The notes: generated by a model from the sequence alone, not told the origin. Numbered from the stretch's first letter, positions 35,801-44,339 are shown. The stretch is DNA of 64,000 nt from DAISJM01 sp036821485 (GCA_036821485.1 DAISJM010000014.1:1-64000), one strand, 5' to 3'. Made by a program: numbers and translations.

Positions 35801-36480
35801 ATTTCGATCCGTCGTCCACCGCCATTGCCATCGTGGCGTGCGAAGAACTGGGGCAACTGCCGGAGCCCGCGCTCGGGAACACCATCGACAGGTACTACCG
35901 CGATGTCATGAAGCGGCTCGAGCCGGGCTGGCGGGGAAGCTTCAGTCCCTACGAGATTCGCATCGTTCAGGCCATGATCTACATGCACCAGAAAGAACGC
36001 GCGCTGAAGATCTTCGATTACCTGCTGCAGTGCCGCCATCCGGCCGGGTGGCGACAGTGGTCCGAAGCGGTGTATTTTCCGCCGGATCAGGGATCCTTCA
36101 TCGGCGACATGCCCCACACCTGGGTTTCTTCCGGATTTCTCATCACGCTCAGGACCATGTTCCTCTACGAGCGGGAGAGTGATCGCACCGTGGTGCTCGC
36201 CGCAGGCATCCCGGAGCGTTGGCTCGATGGCGGCCAGGAAGTGGGCGTGGGCCAGGCCCCAACCTACTGGGGAACCATCAGCTACAGCATGCGCAAGGTC
36301 GACAAGACGCTGCGCGTGAGAATTTCGGGAACAGCACAACCGCCGGGCGGAATCGTGTTCGAGTGCCCGCTGTCATCTCCCGTGCTCAGCGCCAGCATCA
36401 ACGGACAACCGGTGCCCGTTCTGCCGGGTAACGCGGTGGAAGTGAAAAAGCTGCCCGCCGAGATCGTTCTGACGTACTAG
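32818..36480 (+). CDS. Giant lipoprotein six-hairpin glycosidase with discoidin domain
   Basis: The 1220-aa protein has a lipoprotein signal with lipobox LASC (Cys28). Next come a CBM11-like region (about 45-195), a discoidin/F5-8C domain (about 205-325, IDGDKGTRWSS), a galactose-binding-like jelly roll (about 340-480), a large beta-sandwich (about 490-750) and an (alpha/alpha)6 barrel (about 760-1130, with WIRDGAMTCGALLRMG and EYDSQGELI). This order recalls GH15/GH63-like glucosidases. It is a paralogue of the lipoprotein at 48311-51907. AAGGGAG lies 6 bases before the TTG at 32818 and 12 before the ATG at 32824, so TTG is preferred. The catalytic residues and sugar are not assigned. Confidence 0.8.
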   Translation: MPMTSTSKAVLSAAVSSCLFMTTFLASCTVKKPEKSVPVAAEKPLPEQILEPFDALDGWKPFTEGVRIRSEPGVKDNALAFDYDLGDGREYVVLSKDVDLALPENFILRFWVKGSGPANNLEFKLIDERANVFVRKWENFAFPSDWTSLEIKKDDMAFGWGPNPSAELHTIRRIEFGVSRASGGTGSVCLDELTVTALPATAIRRVTKSATASSSQDTNAPPSLVIDGDKGTRWSSTFSDPQWLEIDYGEEKELIGVILYWEVAYASEYNILVSKDHTNWTTAFSTTTGDGGVDNIDFDEVRARYLKLECTRRATGYGHSLYEVTPKTTTDPWGEGEPPDFFLPALLDFRTDPDKTGTPDTADGWTKIKVHEAWETQGHPGYDGTAWYRTAVYIPTSWSNAAPFIRLTDIRDHFDLYVNGRLAKSGDGARKRCEIGVGTNLAYGAWNMICIRVNNTSGDGGILGSVLVAKSEQALNDGLLVQLKKDSREYYRMLCRLEPEGYFPYWLSGRQGYWTVVGADEDFKESLLCQDGTLEPYKSFSIFPYLYCDGNLITREDVKLDQWLEKGCLPIPSVGWKHPKLTMTITAFGAGEPGKATTYIRYNVKNIGRDRLAGKLFVALRPFEINPPWQWGGFTRIGRIEYDGTRVRANEYQIVPLTPPAAFGVSGARQGGILRSLEKGAVPQQTSIQDPDGLASAAIEYTYDLAAGEDASFLIAVPLHDGSPVIGEGRTPDETKQAFKDASEQCARSWESRLSKPRFVIPDDDMAKTLKANLAFILVNRDGPAIQPGSRGYEAAWIRDGAMTCGALLRMGYTDEVRQYLDWYSKYIYEAGRVPAIVIIGRNEVNPVKEYDSQGELIYLCLQYYLFTRDKAYLDSQWPMIVKSLKYLEQLRNQELQRTAPNDPNPPDYLGILPQSVSHEGYYPEPGNHSYWDDFWALKGWKDAGTIAGILGKTGEMAWIRSEEQKLRKSIYASIPHEMKRHNIDYIPGCAELGDFDPSSTAIAIVACEELGQLPEPALGNTIDRYYRDVMKRLEPGWRGSFSPYEIRIVQAMIYMHQKERALKIFDYLLQCRHPAGWRQWSEAVYFPPDQGSFIGDMPHTWVSSGFLITLRTMFLYERESDRTVVLAAGIPERWLDGGQEVGVGQAPTYWGTISYSMRKVDKTLRVRISGTAQPPGGIVFECPLSSPVLSASINGQPVPVLPGNAVEVKKLPAEIVLTY

Positions 36481-36495
36481 GCCGGATTGGAACCC

Positions 36496-36608
36496 GTAGG
36501 GCCTGTGCTTGCGCAGGCTTCTTCCCCGGCCGCCGGCCAGCGGCGGCCCTACAACACACCTGTGTCCGGCAGACTGTAGGGCCTGTGCTTGCGCAGGCCT
36601 CTCCCCCG
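36496..36608. repeat. REP array upstream of the transposase gene
   Basis: A full 57-bp unit (36496-36552) is followed by a 23-base linker and the left part of a second unit (36576-36608), an 80-base period. In the full unit, outer arms GTAGGGCC and GGCCCTAC pair, enclosing hairpin GCCTGTG-CTTG-CGCAGGC and hairpin GGCCGCCG-GCCAG-CGGCGGCC, so a three-way cruciform is possible. It amounts to two inverted REP sequences, each with a 5' GTAG. Confidence 0.88.
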
Positions 36609-36654
36609 AATTATGACTTGTCACCCCGTGCGACGGAATCTCACACTGAAGGTC

Positions 36655-37209
36655 ATGCAGAAGCGACAGACAAACCAATTGCGCAAGGGACGGGTCAGCT
36701 TAAGTGACGCACGGTACTTCATTACGATGTGTGCAGTCCGGCCTGAGTCACGCTTAACAGAACCTGTCGTATCGCATGCAATCCGACTTGCGCTGGAGCA
36801 ATCCGTGGCCAATAAAGATTTTGTTCTGCTGTGTGCAAGCCTGATGCCGGATCACGTTCACCTCCTCATTCGCCTATCCCAACGTCTCTCCGTAGGTCAA
36901 GTTGTTGGGAAGCTGAAATTCCTGACCCGAAAGTCGATGACTGATACAGGATGCCGCTGGCAGGCGAATTTCTTCGAGCACCGGTTACGACCTGATGAGA
37001 TGGCTTCTCCCTACGCCCTCTACATATTCCTTAATCCTTACAGAAAAGGGATCATCCAGCGCGACGCCTGTTGGCCTTTCTGGATTCAGGGGCCTGCAGA
37101 CTTTGATTTCACCGTGCATTTGCATGACGGGAAATATCCGCCAGTTCAATGGATAACCTCCGACCTGGACGCCTTGGGCATTACGGCAAATCACCTCGGC
37201 CAAGATTGA
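36655..37209 (+). CDS. REP-associated tyrosine transposase (RAYT, Y1 family)
   Basis: The 184-aa protein belongs to the IS200-related Y1 transposase group that processes REP sequences. It has the HUH metal motif in LMPDHVHLLIRL near residue 63 and the catalytic tyrosine region YALYIFLNPYRKGI near 120, the RAYT form of Y-I-x-L-N-P. The opening LRKGRVSLSDARYFITMCAV is typical. The ATG at 36655 is used; an ATG at 36613 is also possible. It is flanked on both sides by 80-base-period REP arrays in the same orientation. In known systems the enzyme recognises the REP hairpin and its 5' GTAG, which the flanking repeats carry. It appears intact. Confidence 0.92.
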   Translation: MQKRQTNQLRKGRVSLSDARYFITMCAVRPESRLTEPVVSHAIRLALEQSVANKDFVLLCASLMPDHVHLLIRLSQRLSVGQVVGKLKFLTRKSMTDTGCRWQANFFEHRLRPDEMASPYALYIFLNPYRKGIIQRDACWPFWIQGPADFDFTVHLHDGKYPPVQWITSDLDALGITANHLGQD

Positions 37210-37223
37210 TATCTTGGCTGTTC

Positions 37224-37360
37224 GTAGGGCCTGTGCTTGCGCAGGCCTCTCCCCCGGCCGCCGGCAAGCGGCGGCCCTGCAACACACCTGTGTCCGGCAG
37301 ACTGTAGGGCCTGTGCTTGCGCAGGCCTCTCCCCCGGCCGCCGGCAAGCGGCGGCCCTAC
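37224..37360. repeat. REP array downstream of the transposase gene
   Basis: Two full 57-bp units (37224-37280 and 37304-37360) are separated by the same 23-base linker as the upstream array, giving an 80-base period. Hairpin loops CTTG and GCAAG are present in both. The first unit has one change in its right foot (CCCTGC instead of CCCTAC); the second is perfect. Confidence 0.9.
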
Positions 37361-37428
37361 AATGATCCCTGGCCGTAAACACAACGCGGGGCCGCTGGTA
37401 CATTGGGAACAGGTATCAGGAGGGAGCC

Positions 37429-37929
37429 ATGGCCAGGAACAAGGGGATCGAGGATAGCGAGGCGAAGCTCAAGAGCCGGCACATGGGCGGTGCCACGTGG
37501 TTCTACTGGATCGCTGCACTGTCGCTCATTAACTCCGTCGTGATCCTGATGGGTTCCGAATGGTCCTTCATCATCGGCCTCGGCGTAACACAATTTGTCG
37601 ATGGCGTCGCCGCCAACGTCGCACAGCAGGCCGGGGCGGAAGCCGCGCCCATCATCAAGGCCACCGCCTTTGCCGTGGATTTCGTCATCGCCGCGTTCTT
37701 CGTCGTGTTCGGCATTTTTGCCGTAAAGCGACAAGCGTGGGCCTACATCATGGGCATGGTGCTCTATGCGATGGATGCCCTGCTCTTCCTGCTGGTGGGC
37801 GACATGCTCAGCATCGCGTTCCACGCGTTTGCGCTGGCGTGCATCTTCAACGGTTTGCTGGCTTCACTGAAGATGGACAAGGCCGGGGCCGTTGCGCAAC
37901 CACCCGCCCCACCCGCGTTGCCGGCCTAA
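37429..37929 (+). CDS. Small integral membrane protein
   Basis: The 166-aa protein has four predicted membrane helices, at about residues 24-48, 78-103, 106-122 and 125-148, with a charged N-terminus (DSEAKLKSRHMGGA) and a Pro/Ala-rich C-terminal tail. A similar arrangement occurs in uncharacterised four-helix proteins of many bacteria. AGGAGGGAGCC precedes the ATG. Its stop overlaps the convergent modC stop by three bases. No function can be assigned. Confidence 0.75.
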   Translation: MARNKGIEDSEAKLKSRHMGGATWFYWIAALSLINSVVILMGSEWSFIIGLGVTQFVDGVAANVAQQAGAEAAPIIKATAFAVDFVIAAFFVVFGIFAVKRQAWAYIMGMVLYAMDALLFLLVGDMLSIAFHAFALACIFNGLLASLKMDKAGAVAQPPAPPALPA

Positions 37930-38996
37930 CCGGCGGCGACCACCTTCACGCCGCGCGCCTTGATCAAGGCATGCACGGCTGCTCCCGGCTCAAGCTGCAG
38001 ATCCTTCGCGGCCGCAGGCGTGACCTCCGCAAGGAACCGAAATCCGGACTCCACCGTCACCAGTACACGCCCCGCGTAATCACGAATCTCCGTCACGCGG
38101 CCCGAGATGACATTACGCGCACTGCTCTGCGGCAACGCTCCAACGACGAGCACAACCTCGGCCGCCGGAATCGCCACGCGCACACGGCGTCCCGCCGCAA
38201 CAGACGCCGACGGCACCATCAAGACCGAATCTCCGGCGCTCACACGCAGATATCCCGCCTCGCCCGCCGATTCCAGCACGCGCCCGTCTATCAGGCTCTC
38301 CACCGGCCCCGCGTCGTCACCGTCGACGCTGCCCTCCAGAACAGCCTGCGCGGATCCCGCGGACACAAGCCGTCCGTCCACAATCCTCGCGGCGTGATCC
38401 ACCACGGCCAGGAAGTCCGACAACGTATGGCTCACGTACAACGTCCGAACGGAGAGGCGTTCGTGAATCCTCATCAGGTATCCGAGAATCGATCGACGCC
38501 GGCGTTCATCCAATCCCGTCAACGGTTCGTCCAGTACAAGCAACCGCGGCGACGAGAGAAGCGCGCGCCCCATCGCCACACGCCGCGCCTCCCCGCCCGA
38601 GAGCTGCGTCACCGGCTGATCCAGCAGGTTCTCAAGTTCAAGCAACTCGATGACCTCTCCGGGCTGGATGCGTCGCGATGCGGGCGGCAGCAGGCGATAA
38701 CCACACAGGAGATTGCCTCTTGTGTCCAAATGAGGAAAGAGCCGGTCCTCCTGGAAAACAAAACCGATGCCTCGACGATGCGGCGGGAGATGAATCCTTC
38801 GCGCACCATCGAAGAACACTTCGCCATCCACCGCAAGCCGCCCCGACACGGGGCGCAGCAATCCGGCCATCGCCAGCAGAAACGAAGTCTTGCCGCTACC
38901 GGACGGACCGAAGATGCCCGTGACATGCGCGTCGGACTTTAACTCCGCGGCCAGCCGGAATGAGCCCCGCTGCAAAATGACATCCACCTCGATCAT
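37926..38996 (-). CDS. modC: Molybdate ABC transporter ATP-binding protein
   Basis: The 356-aa ATPase powers molybdate import. It has Walker A GPSGSGKTS near residue 30, signature LSGGEARRVAMGRAL near 130, Walker B LLVLDEPLTGLD near 150 and switch His in YVSHTLS. The C-terminal region (about 285-356) is a molybdate-binding TOBE domain (SARNVISGRVTEI), which separates ModC from other ABC ATPases. The ATG at 38996 overlaps the modB stop as ATGA, showing translational coupling. No molybdoenzyme is encoded nearby. Confidence 0.92.
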   Translation of the reverse strand: MIEVDVILQRGSFRLAAELKSDAHVTGIFGPSGSGKTSFLLAMAGLLRPVSGRLAVDGEVFFDGARRIHLPPHRRGIGFVFQEDRLFPHLDTRGNLLCGYRLLPPASRRIQPGEVIELLELENLLDQPVTQLSGGEARRVAMGRALLSSPRLLVLDEPLTGLDERRRRSILGYLMRIHERLSVRTLYVSHTLSDFLAVVDHAARIVDGRLVSAGSAQAVLEGSVDGDDAGPVESLIDGRVLESAGEAGYLRVSAGDSVLMVPSASVAAGRRVRVAIPAAEVVLVVGALPQSSARNVISGRVTEIRDYAGRVLVTVESGFRFLAEVTPAAAKDLQLEPGAAVHALIKARGVKVVAAG

Positions 38997-39679
38997 GGCA
39001 TCGCCGCCTTCCAGCGCCGCGCGAGAAGTTCGCAGAGCGCGAGCGCCGTCGCGGAAAGTACAATCGAGATGGCCGCAATACGCAGGATCGCCGACATCGG
39101 CGTGCCCGGTGTTTCCAGAAGTTGGAAGGCCTCCAGCGCGAGGGTGCGGCTTCCGTCCATGTTCAGCGCCACAATCCGCGTCGCGCCGAATTCCCCCACC
39201 GCCCGCGCAAAACCCAAGATCGCGCCCGCGAGCAGCCCCGGCCACGCCAGCGGAACCGTCACCGTCCAAAACACCCGCGCAGGCCGGTAGCCAAGCGTCG
39301 CCGCCGCCTGCTCCAGCTTGGCATCCACCGACTCGATGGAAGCCCGCACGCTGCGTACCACCAATGGAAACGCGACAGCGGCCGACGCCAACGCCATACC
39401 CTTGATCGTGAACACGATGTCGATGCCCGTCCAGCGCAACAGCGGCGCGCCCAGCACACCATGGCGGCCGAACAGCACGAGCAGGAAGAAGCCCGTGATG
39501 ATCGGCGGCAGCACGAGAGGAAGAAACACGATGATCTCCACAAGCAGCCGCCCGGGAAACCGCCGACGGGCCAGCAGCCAACCCATCAGCAACCCCGGCG
39601 GATACGCCAAAGCCAAGGCGCCCGCCGCCACCACCAGCGACACGCGAAGGGCTGACCACTCTGACGGCGTAAGCATCAT
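38993..39679 (-). CDS. modB: Molybdate ABC transporter permease
   Basis: The 228-aa inner-membrane permease has about five helices and the cytoplasmic EAA loop ATLGYRPARVFWTVTVPLAWPG near residue 145, where the ATPase docks, with GAILGFARAVGEFGAT after it, a typical ModB signature. Both ends overlap neighbours by ATGA, so modA, modB and modC are translated as a coupled set. Confidence 0.93.
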   Translation of the reverse strand: MMLTPSEWSALRVSLVVAAGALALAYPPGLLMGWLLARRRFPGRLLVEIIVFLPLVLPPIITGFFLLVLFGRHGVLGAPLLRWTGIDIVFTIKGMALASAAVAFPLVVRSVRASIESVDAKLEQAAATLGYRPARVFWTVTVPLAWPGLLAGAILGFARAVGEFGATRIVALNMDGSRTLALEAFQLLETPGTPMSAILRIAAISIVLSATALALCELLARRWKAAMP

Positions 39680-40434
39680 GGATTCGCGAGACTATACCCG
39701 TATTTGGTGAACTCGTCCTTCCCGGCTCCATTCCTGAGGAAGTCGAGAAAGTCCCGCGCGAGCGCTGCGTCCAAGCCGTCCTTCACGATCCCTGCCGGAT
39801 AGACGATCGGGTCATGATCTGCCGCATCGACTTCAAAACACCTCTCCACATTTTCGCTGCTCAGTGCATCCGTTGTGAAGACAATACCCGCATCCACTTC
39901 GCCGCGCTCCACCAGCATCAGTGCGGCGCGGACGTTCAGCGCAAAGACGAGTCGACCCTGCAGCCCTTCCCACAAACCACGGCGCTCCAGAAACTGCTTC
40001 GCGTACGCACCCGCCGGCACGTTCGCCGGATCGCCAATCGCCACGCGCGATGCAGAAGCAATATCCGCAGGCTTCGCGATCGTCATCTTGGCGCTGCGCG
40101 GTCGAATTACGCTGAGATGATTCGCAAAGAGGTTCTCCCTCGATCCCTCTGCGATGCGTCCATCCTTCTCCAGAAAATCCATCCACTCCTGGTTGGCGGA
40201 AATAAAAAGGTCAGCGGGTGCCCCGTTGGCAATCTGTTTCGCGAGCATGCCGGACGCACCGAAGCTGCACCGCACAGGGCGCACGGCCTGCAGTTCGTAC
40301 AGCTTCACCGCGCGCTGCATCGGCTCCGTCAGGCTCGCCGCCGCAAAGACCGTGAACGGCCGTTTCGCCGGCTCCTCCGCCCCCACCCCCATTGCCACCA
40401 ACACGACCGCTGCGGCTACCCAGAACCTATTCAT
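39676..40434 (-). CDS. modA: Molybdate-binding periplasmic protein
   Basis: The 252-aa protein has a signal peptide (about 1-20) and a type II binding-protein fold. FAAASLTEPMQRA near residue 31 and the segment from SFGASGMLAKQI to PADLFISANQEWM contain the serine and backbone positions that hold molybdate or tungstate. The ATG at 40434 has GAGGAGG upstream; open codons before it are ignored. It is the first gene of modABC and is divergent from the GH5 lipoprotein gene. Confidence 0.92.
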   Translation of the reverse strand: MNRFWVAAAVVLVAMGVGAEEPAKRPFTVFAAASLTEPMQRAVKLYELQAVRPVRCSFGASGMLAKQIANGAPADLFISANQEWMDFLEKDGRIAEGSRENLFANHLSVIRPRSAKMTIAKPADIASASRVAIGDPANVPAGAYAKQFLERRGLWEGLQGRLVFALNVRAALMLVERGEVDAGIVFTTDALSSENVERCFEVDAADHDPIVYPAGIVKDGLDAALARDFLDFLRNGAGKDEFTKYGYSLANP

Positions 40435-40632
40435 CACAGAAGACCTCCTCGCAACGCATTCTACGAACGTCGCCTGCAGAATTCGAGCGCTCATCCAGTC
40501 CGCTGCCACCCCTCACACTCATCCTTCCTTCCAGAACCAGCGAATATCCATTTCACCCTTGTATACCAGGCCTTTTCTCCATTTCATGGGAACGGTCCCT
40601 ATTTGCGCTTGCCAAGCTGGTTGGAAAAAGGC

Positions 40633-42516
40633 ATGCTCGCGCCCATGTTGTCTAAATCTTTCACCCGTCGGATCCTGTTGCCCCTGCTGGCCGCCTTGGC
40701 GCTGACCTCCTGCGTCCGCCTCCCGGCGCCCAAGCAGCAGCCTCTCTCCTTCCTCCGCGTCAAAGAAGGAATCACCGTCAATGAATCCGGCAGCCCTGTC
40801 GTCCTCAAAGGCTGCAATGCCGGAAACTGGTTCCTCCTAGAGATGTGGATGCTCGACTTCTACGAGGTTCGCGATCAGGCCCGCTTCGAATCCACCCTCG
40901 AGGGACGTTTCGGCCGCGAGAAGAAAGACCGGCTGATGGAGCTCTTCCGCGAGAATTGGATAACTCCGCGCGACTTCGAGCTCATCCGCTCCTTCGGCTT
41001 CAACGTCGTCCGTCTCCCCATCAACTACACGCTGCTGATGGATGACGACCGGCCCTACGAGCTGAAGGCCGACGGACTCCGCTGGCTCGACCGCGCCGTC
41101 GAGCTTGCCGCGCAGCAGGGCATGTACACCATCCTCGACCTTCACGGCGCGCCCGGCCGCCAAAGCACCGATCACACGACCGGCCACGAGGACCAGAACA
41201 AGCTGTGGGACAGCCCCGAAAACCGCAAGCAGTTCGTCTGGCTCTGGTCGCAACTCGCATTTCACTATCGCGACAATCCCGCGGTCGCCGGATACGATCT
41301 CGTGAACGAGCCCTTCGGCGATTACAAGACCAGCAACCACACCGCCGACATGGTGTCGCTGTTGGAGGAAACCTATGCCGCCGTCCGCAAGGTCGACACG
41401 CGACACATCATCATCATGGCCGGCACACGCGATGGCCTCGCCTTTTACGGCGCACCCGCCGACCACGGCTGGGACAATGTGATGTATACCGAGCACTACT
41501 ACCCCGCCGTCTACTCCGGACCCGGCCTCGCCGAACACAGTCGCCACATCAACCGGAACATCCCCGCGATCGCAGAACAAATGCGGAAAATCCAGGTTCC
41601 GCTTCTCGTTGGCGAGTTCAACGTCGTCTTCAATGCCTCCGGCGGCGCCACGCTGATGCGCCAGTATTTCGATCTCTACGCCTCGCACGGCTGGTGGGCC
41701 ACCATGTGGAGCTACAAGATCATCTCCACCAAGGGCGGCTTCAATCGCGACAACTGGTACCTTGTGACCAACCGCGACCCCGCCCCGCCCTTCTCGCTCA
41801 AGACCTCCACTTACGAGGAAATCGAAACCTTCTTCCGCTGGCTCGGGTCCATGGACTACGCCGTGAACGAGCCGCTGCGTGCCGCCCTCACCACCAACAC
41901 CCCCGCACGCATTCTGATCGATGATCCGCCGCCACCCATGACCGCCCCGTTCAGCGATCCGCTCACCGGCGGCTGGCAGGGCACCGACATCGCCGGCTCC
42001 CTCGCCGGCGGACAGCGCGTCCTTGACGGGGCTTCGATGGATATCTACGGCGGCGGCGCCGACCTGTGGAACGCGAACGACCAGTTCTACTTCGTCTGGC
42101 AGAAGCCCGGCGACAACTTCACGCTCTCCACGACCATCAACGACCTCGATGAGGTGAACACGTACGCCAAGGCCGGCATCATGGTCCGCGCGGGGCTCGA
42201 GCCCGATGCGCCGCTCATCCTCCTCCACGTGTTCCCCAGCGCACAGATCAGCGTCGGCGTCCGCAAGGAACGCGGCGCGCAGATGGAGGAAATCAAATTC
42301 CCCGTGCGCGAATTCCCCGTGCGGCTCCGCCTCGCAAAATCCGGGGCGCAGGTGACCGCCTCGTACGCTGTCGGCGCCGAGGACTGGCGCGATGCCGGCA
42401 CCTTCACTTTCGACTGGCTCAACGCGGACTGTTACACGGGCATGGCCGTGCTGAGCCACGACAACAGGTATCTTGCCCGTGCACAATTCAGGGACATCAC
42501 CCTCAACAAGGAGTAG
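40633..42516 (+). CDS. GH5-family lipoprotein glycosidase with C-terminal beta domain
   Basis: The 627-aa protein has a lipoprotein signal (lipobox LTSC near residue 27) and a GH5 (beta/alpha)8 barrel (about 35-410). FNVVRLPINY near 125, acid/base Glu in DLVNEPFG near 226 and nucleophile Glu in LLVGEFNVVF near 327 are the catalytic signatures of GH5 cellulases, mannanases and glucanases. The last 190 residues, with YAKAGIMVRAGLEP, are a DUF1349-like concanavalin fold that may bind sugar. ATGs at 40633 and 40645 are both possible starts; AAAAAGG precedes the first closely. It is followed after 6 bases by a secreted carbohydrate-binding protein. Confidence 0.87.
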   Translation: MLAPMLSKSFTRRILLPLLAALALTSCVRLPAPKQQPLSFLRVKEGITVNESGSPVVLKGCNAGNWFLLEMWMLDFYEVRDQARFESTLEGRFGREKKDRLMELFRENWITPRDFELIRSFGFNVVRLPINYTLLMDDDRPYELKADGLRWLDRAVELAAQQGMYTILDLHGAPGRQSTDHTTGHEDQNKLWDSPENRKQFVWLWSQLAFHYRDNPAVAGYDLVNEPFGDYKTSNHTADMVSLLEETYAAVRKVDTRHIIIMAGTRDGLAFYGAPADHGWDNVMYTEHYYPAVYSGPGLAEHSRHINRNIPAIAEQMRKIQVPLLVGEFNVVFNASGGATLMRQYFDLYASHGWWATMWSYKIISTKGGFNRDNWYLVTNRDPAPPFSLKTSTYEEIETFFRWLGSMDYAVNEPLRAALTTNTPARILIDDPPPPMTAPFSDPLTGGWQGTDIAGSLAGGQRVLDGASMDIYGGGADLWNANDQFYFVWQKPGDNFTLSTTINDLDEVNTYAKAGIMVRAGLEPDAPLILLHVFPSAQISVGVRKERGAQMEEIKFPVREFPVRLRLAKSGAQVTASYAVGAEDWRDAGTFTFDWLNADCYTGMAVLSHDNRYLARAQFRDITLNKE

Positions 42517-42522
42517 AGACAG

Positions 42523-43080
42523 ATGAAGAAGATGCTGATCGTCATGGCGATTCTGGCGGGCTTCTGCGTTGCGGCGCAGGCGCAGCTTCAGAATGCCTCT
42601 TTCGAAATGGAAGGTCCGGACGGCGGCGACCGCGCGCTGAACTGGGATCGCTGGGGCGACTGGATCAATCGCGAGACCGGCTGGACCCCCGTCAAGGACG
42701 GCTCCTGCATCATCGGCTACCACCACTGGCAAATCGAGAAGCCCGATGATTCCGGCCTCTACCAGGATGTGAAGGTTGAAGCCGGCAAGAAATATGCCTT
42801 CAGCATCTACGCCAACGCCGACGCCTCCACGGACCGCCCGAACGCCGAGAGCGTCGAGCTCCGTCTCGAGACCACGGTGAACGATCAGCAGAGTACGCTC
42901 GCCTCGCGCGTCTTCACATTCGCCGACCTGGCCAAGGGTTCCGACTGGAGCAAGCTGCAGGTCGAAGCCGTCGCCCCAAGCGATACCCTTCGCGTACTGA
43001 TCATCATCAAGCCTTTTGCGCAGGGTCCGCGTGGCGGCGCGATCAAACTGGACCTCGCCGAGCTGAGCATCGTCCCGTAA
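42523..43080 (+). CDS. Small secreted carbohydrate-binding-like protein
   Basis: The 185-aa protein has a signal peptide (about 1-21, ending AAQA) and a single CBM4/9-like jelly roll: LQNASFEMEGPDGGD at its start, then YQDVKVEAGKKYAFSIYANAD and a final strand with KLDLAELSIVP. AAGGAG precedes the ATG. It lies 6 bases after the GH5 lipoprotein gene and before a strong terminator, so the two form an operon. It may help capture the same polysaccharide. Confidence 0.8.
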   Translation: MKKMLIVMAILAGFCVAAQAQLQNASFEMEGPDGGDRALNWDRWGDWINRETGWTPVKDGSCIIGYHHWQIEKPDDSGLYQDVKVEAGKKYAFSIYANADASTDRPNAESVELRLETTVNDQQSTLASRVFTFADLAKGSDWSKLQVEAVAPSDTLRVLIIIKPFAQGPRGGAIKLDLAELSIVP

Positions 43081-43105
43081 GCACGACGCTCATCAAAGCC
43101 TTTGC

Positions 43106-43136
43106 ACCGGCGGCCCCTTCGGGCCGCCGGTTTTTT
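43106..43136 (+). terminator. Intrinsic terminator of the GH5 operon
   Basis: ACCGGCGGCCC (43106-43116) pairs perfectly with GGGCCGCCGGT (43121-43131) around CTTC and is followed by TTTTTC. Confidence 0.93.
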
Positions 43137-43201
43137 CTACTGACCGCCGTGCATACCTGCCTGTAAGATCGCGCACGGAGTCACCCTCGGAGCGTTCAGA
43201 C

Positions 43202-44317
43202 ATGAGCAAGTCCAGTCTCGACCCGAGCCAGTCCGTGCCCTTGTACCTTCAATGCGCCAACGCATTGCGCAAGGCGATCCGCGGCGGCAAGTACCGGCCC
43301 GGTGATTTTCTTCCGCCCGAACGGGACCTGAGCCGCCAATTCGGCGTCACCCGGATCACGTTGCGTAAGGCCCTCGCGGGCCTGGCTGCTGAAGGCCTCG
43401 TGGAAAATGTTCCGGGTGCCGGCAACCGCGTTGCCGCCGGCCAACCCCGCGAAACAAGCAGCCGCATCATCACCTGCGCCATGCTACGACAGGCCGGACT
43501 CCCCATGCTGAGTCCGTACTACGCAGAACTGTTCGAGGGCATTCAGGATGAAGCCGCCGCGCGCCGGTACGATGTCGTCTTCGCCGCCGCATCCCTCGAC
43601 TCGCTTTGGTTGAACAATCGTCCGCGGCCGTCACCCCGAATCCCCGGCGGCATCCGCACGCTCGGTGCGTTGCTCGTCGGCGGCCTCACCGATGAGCTCG
43701 CTCTTGCTTACCGAAAGAAGGGCTTGCCCGTTGTCCTCGTCGACAAGCCGTCACCCGGCCCGGAGTTTCCGTCCATCATCCCCGACAACGCGCAGGGCGC
43801 ATATCTCGTCACGCGCCACCTGCTGGAACTCGGCCACCGACGGCTTGCCTTCCTCGGAGCGCCGCCGGACCCCGTTTCGCAGGCGCGCTTCTCCGGCTTC
43901 CGCAAGGCGCTCGACGAAGCCGGCGTTGCCTTCGACGCGAAGGATCACATCGATGCGGGCTACACGTCCGACCTCGCGTCCTCCGCGCTGAAGCGTTACC
44001 TCGCGCGCCACGCGCGGACGTTGCCGACCGCCATCGTGGCGATCAACGACGAGGCGGCCATCGGCGCCCTGCAGGCACTTCGCGCCGCCCGGCTGCGGGT
44101 GCCCGACGATGTTTCGGTGACAGGGTTCGACGATATTCCCTGGGCGCTGCACAGCGTGCCGCCACTCACCACGATGAAAGTTCCTCGCAGGGAAATGGGT
44201 CGCGTGGCAGCGCAAACCTTGATCGCACAGATTGAATCGCCGCACACAACGCCGATCCGGCTCGTCCTCCAAACGGACCTCATCGTGCGAGCTTCCACCG
44301 CCGCACCGAAACGCTGA
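43202..44317 (+). CDS. GntR-LacI hybrid transcriptional regulator (AraR-like architecture)
   Basis: The 371-aa protein has a GntR winged helix (about 10-78: PLYLQCANALRKAI, PPERDLSRQFGVTRITLRKAL) joined to a LacI-type sugar-sensing domain (about 85-365: LLVGGLT, VVLVDKP, HRRLAFLGAP, VSVTGFDDIPWA). The same architecture occurs in AraR, which represses sugar-use genes until the sugar binds. Placed between the GH5 operon and two giant glycosidase genes, it is a good candidate local regulator. Candidate target words with TTGTA occur upstream of neighbouring glycosidase genes. GGAG lies 9 bases before the ATG. Confidence 0.9.
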   Translation: MSKSSLDPSQSVPLYLQCANALRKAIRGGKYRPGDFLPPERDLSRQFGVTRITLRKALAGLAAEGLVENVPGAGNRVAAGQPRETSSRIITCAMLRQAGLPMLSPYYAELFEGIQDEAAARRYDVVFAAASLDSLWLNNRPRPSPRIPGGIRTLGALLVGGLTDELALAYRKKGLPVVLVDKPSPGPEFPSIIPDNAQGAYLVTRHLLELGHRRLAFLGAPPDPVSQARFSGFRKALDEAGVAFDAKDHIDAGYTSDLASSALKRYLARHARTLPTAIVAINDEAAIGALQALRAARLRVPDDVSVTGFDDIPWALHSVPPLTTMKVPRREMGRVAAQTLIAQIESPHTTPIRLVLQTDLIVRASTAAPKR

Positions 44318-44323
44318 CCCCGC

Positions 44324-44339
44324 GCACCGCTATCGGTGC
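44324..44339. terminator. Hairpin between convergent regulator and glycoamylase genes
   Basis: GCACCG and CGGTGC form a 6-bp stem with loop CTAT at the junction of two convergent genes. No T-tract is seen on either side, so terminator strength is doubtful. Confidence 0.35.

Noticed and set aside
39814..40632. A 270-codon N-terminal extension of the GH5 gene
   Set aside because: The extension is antisense to modA and basic/His-rich; the lipoprotein signal begins only after 40633.
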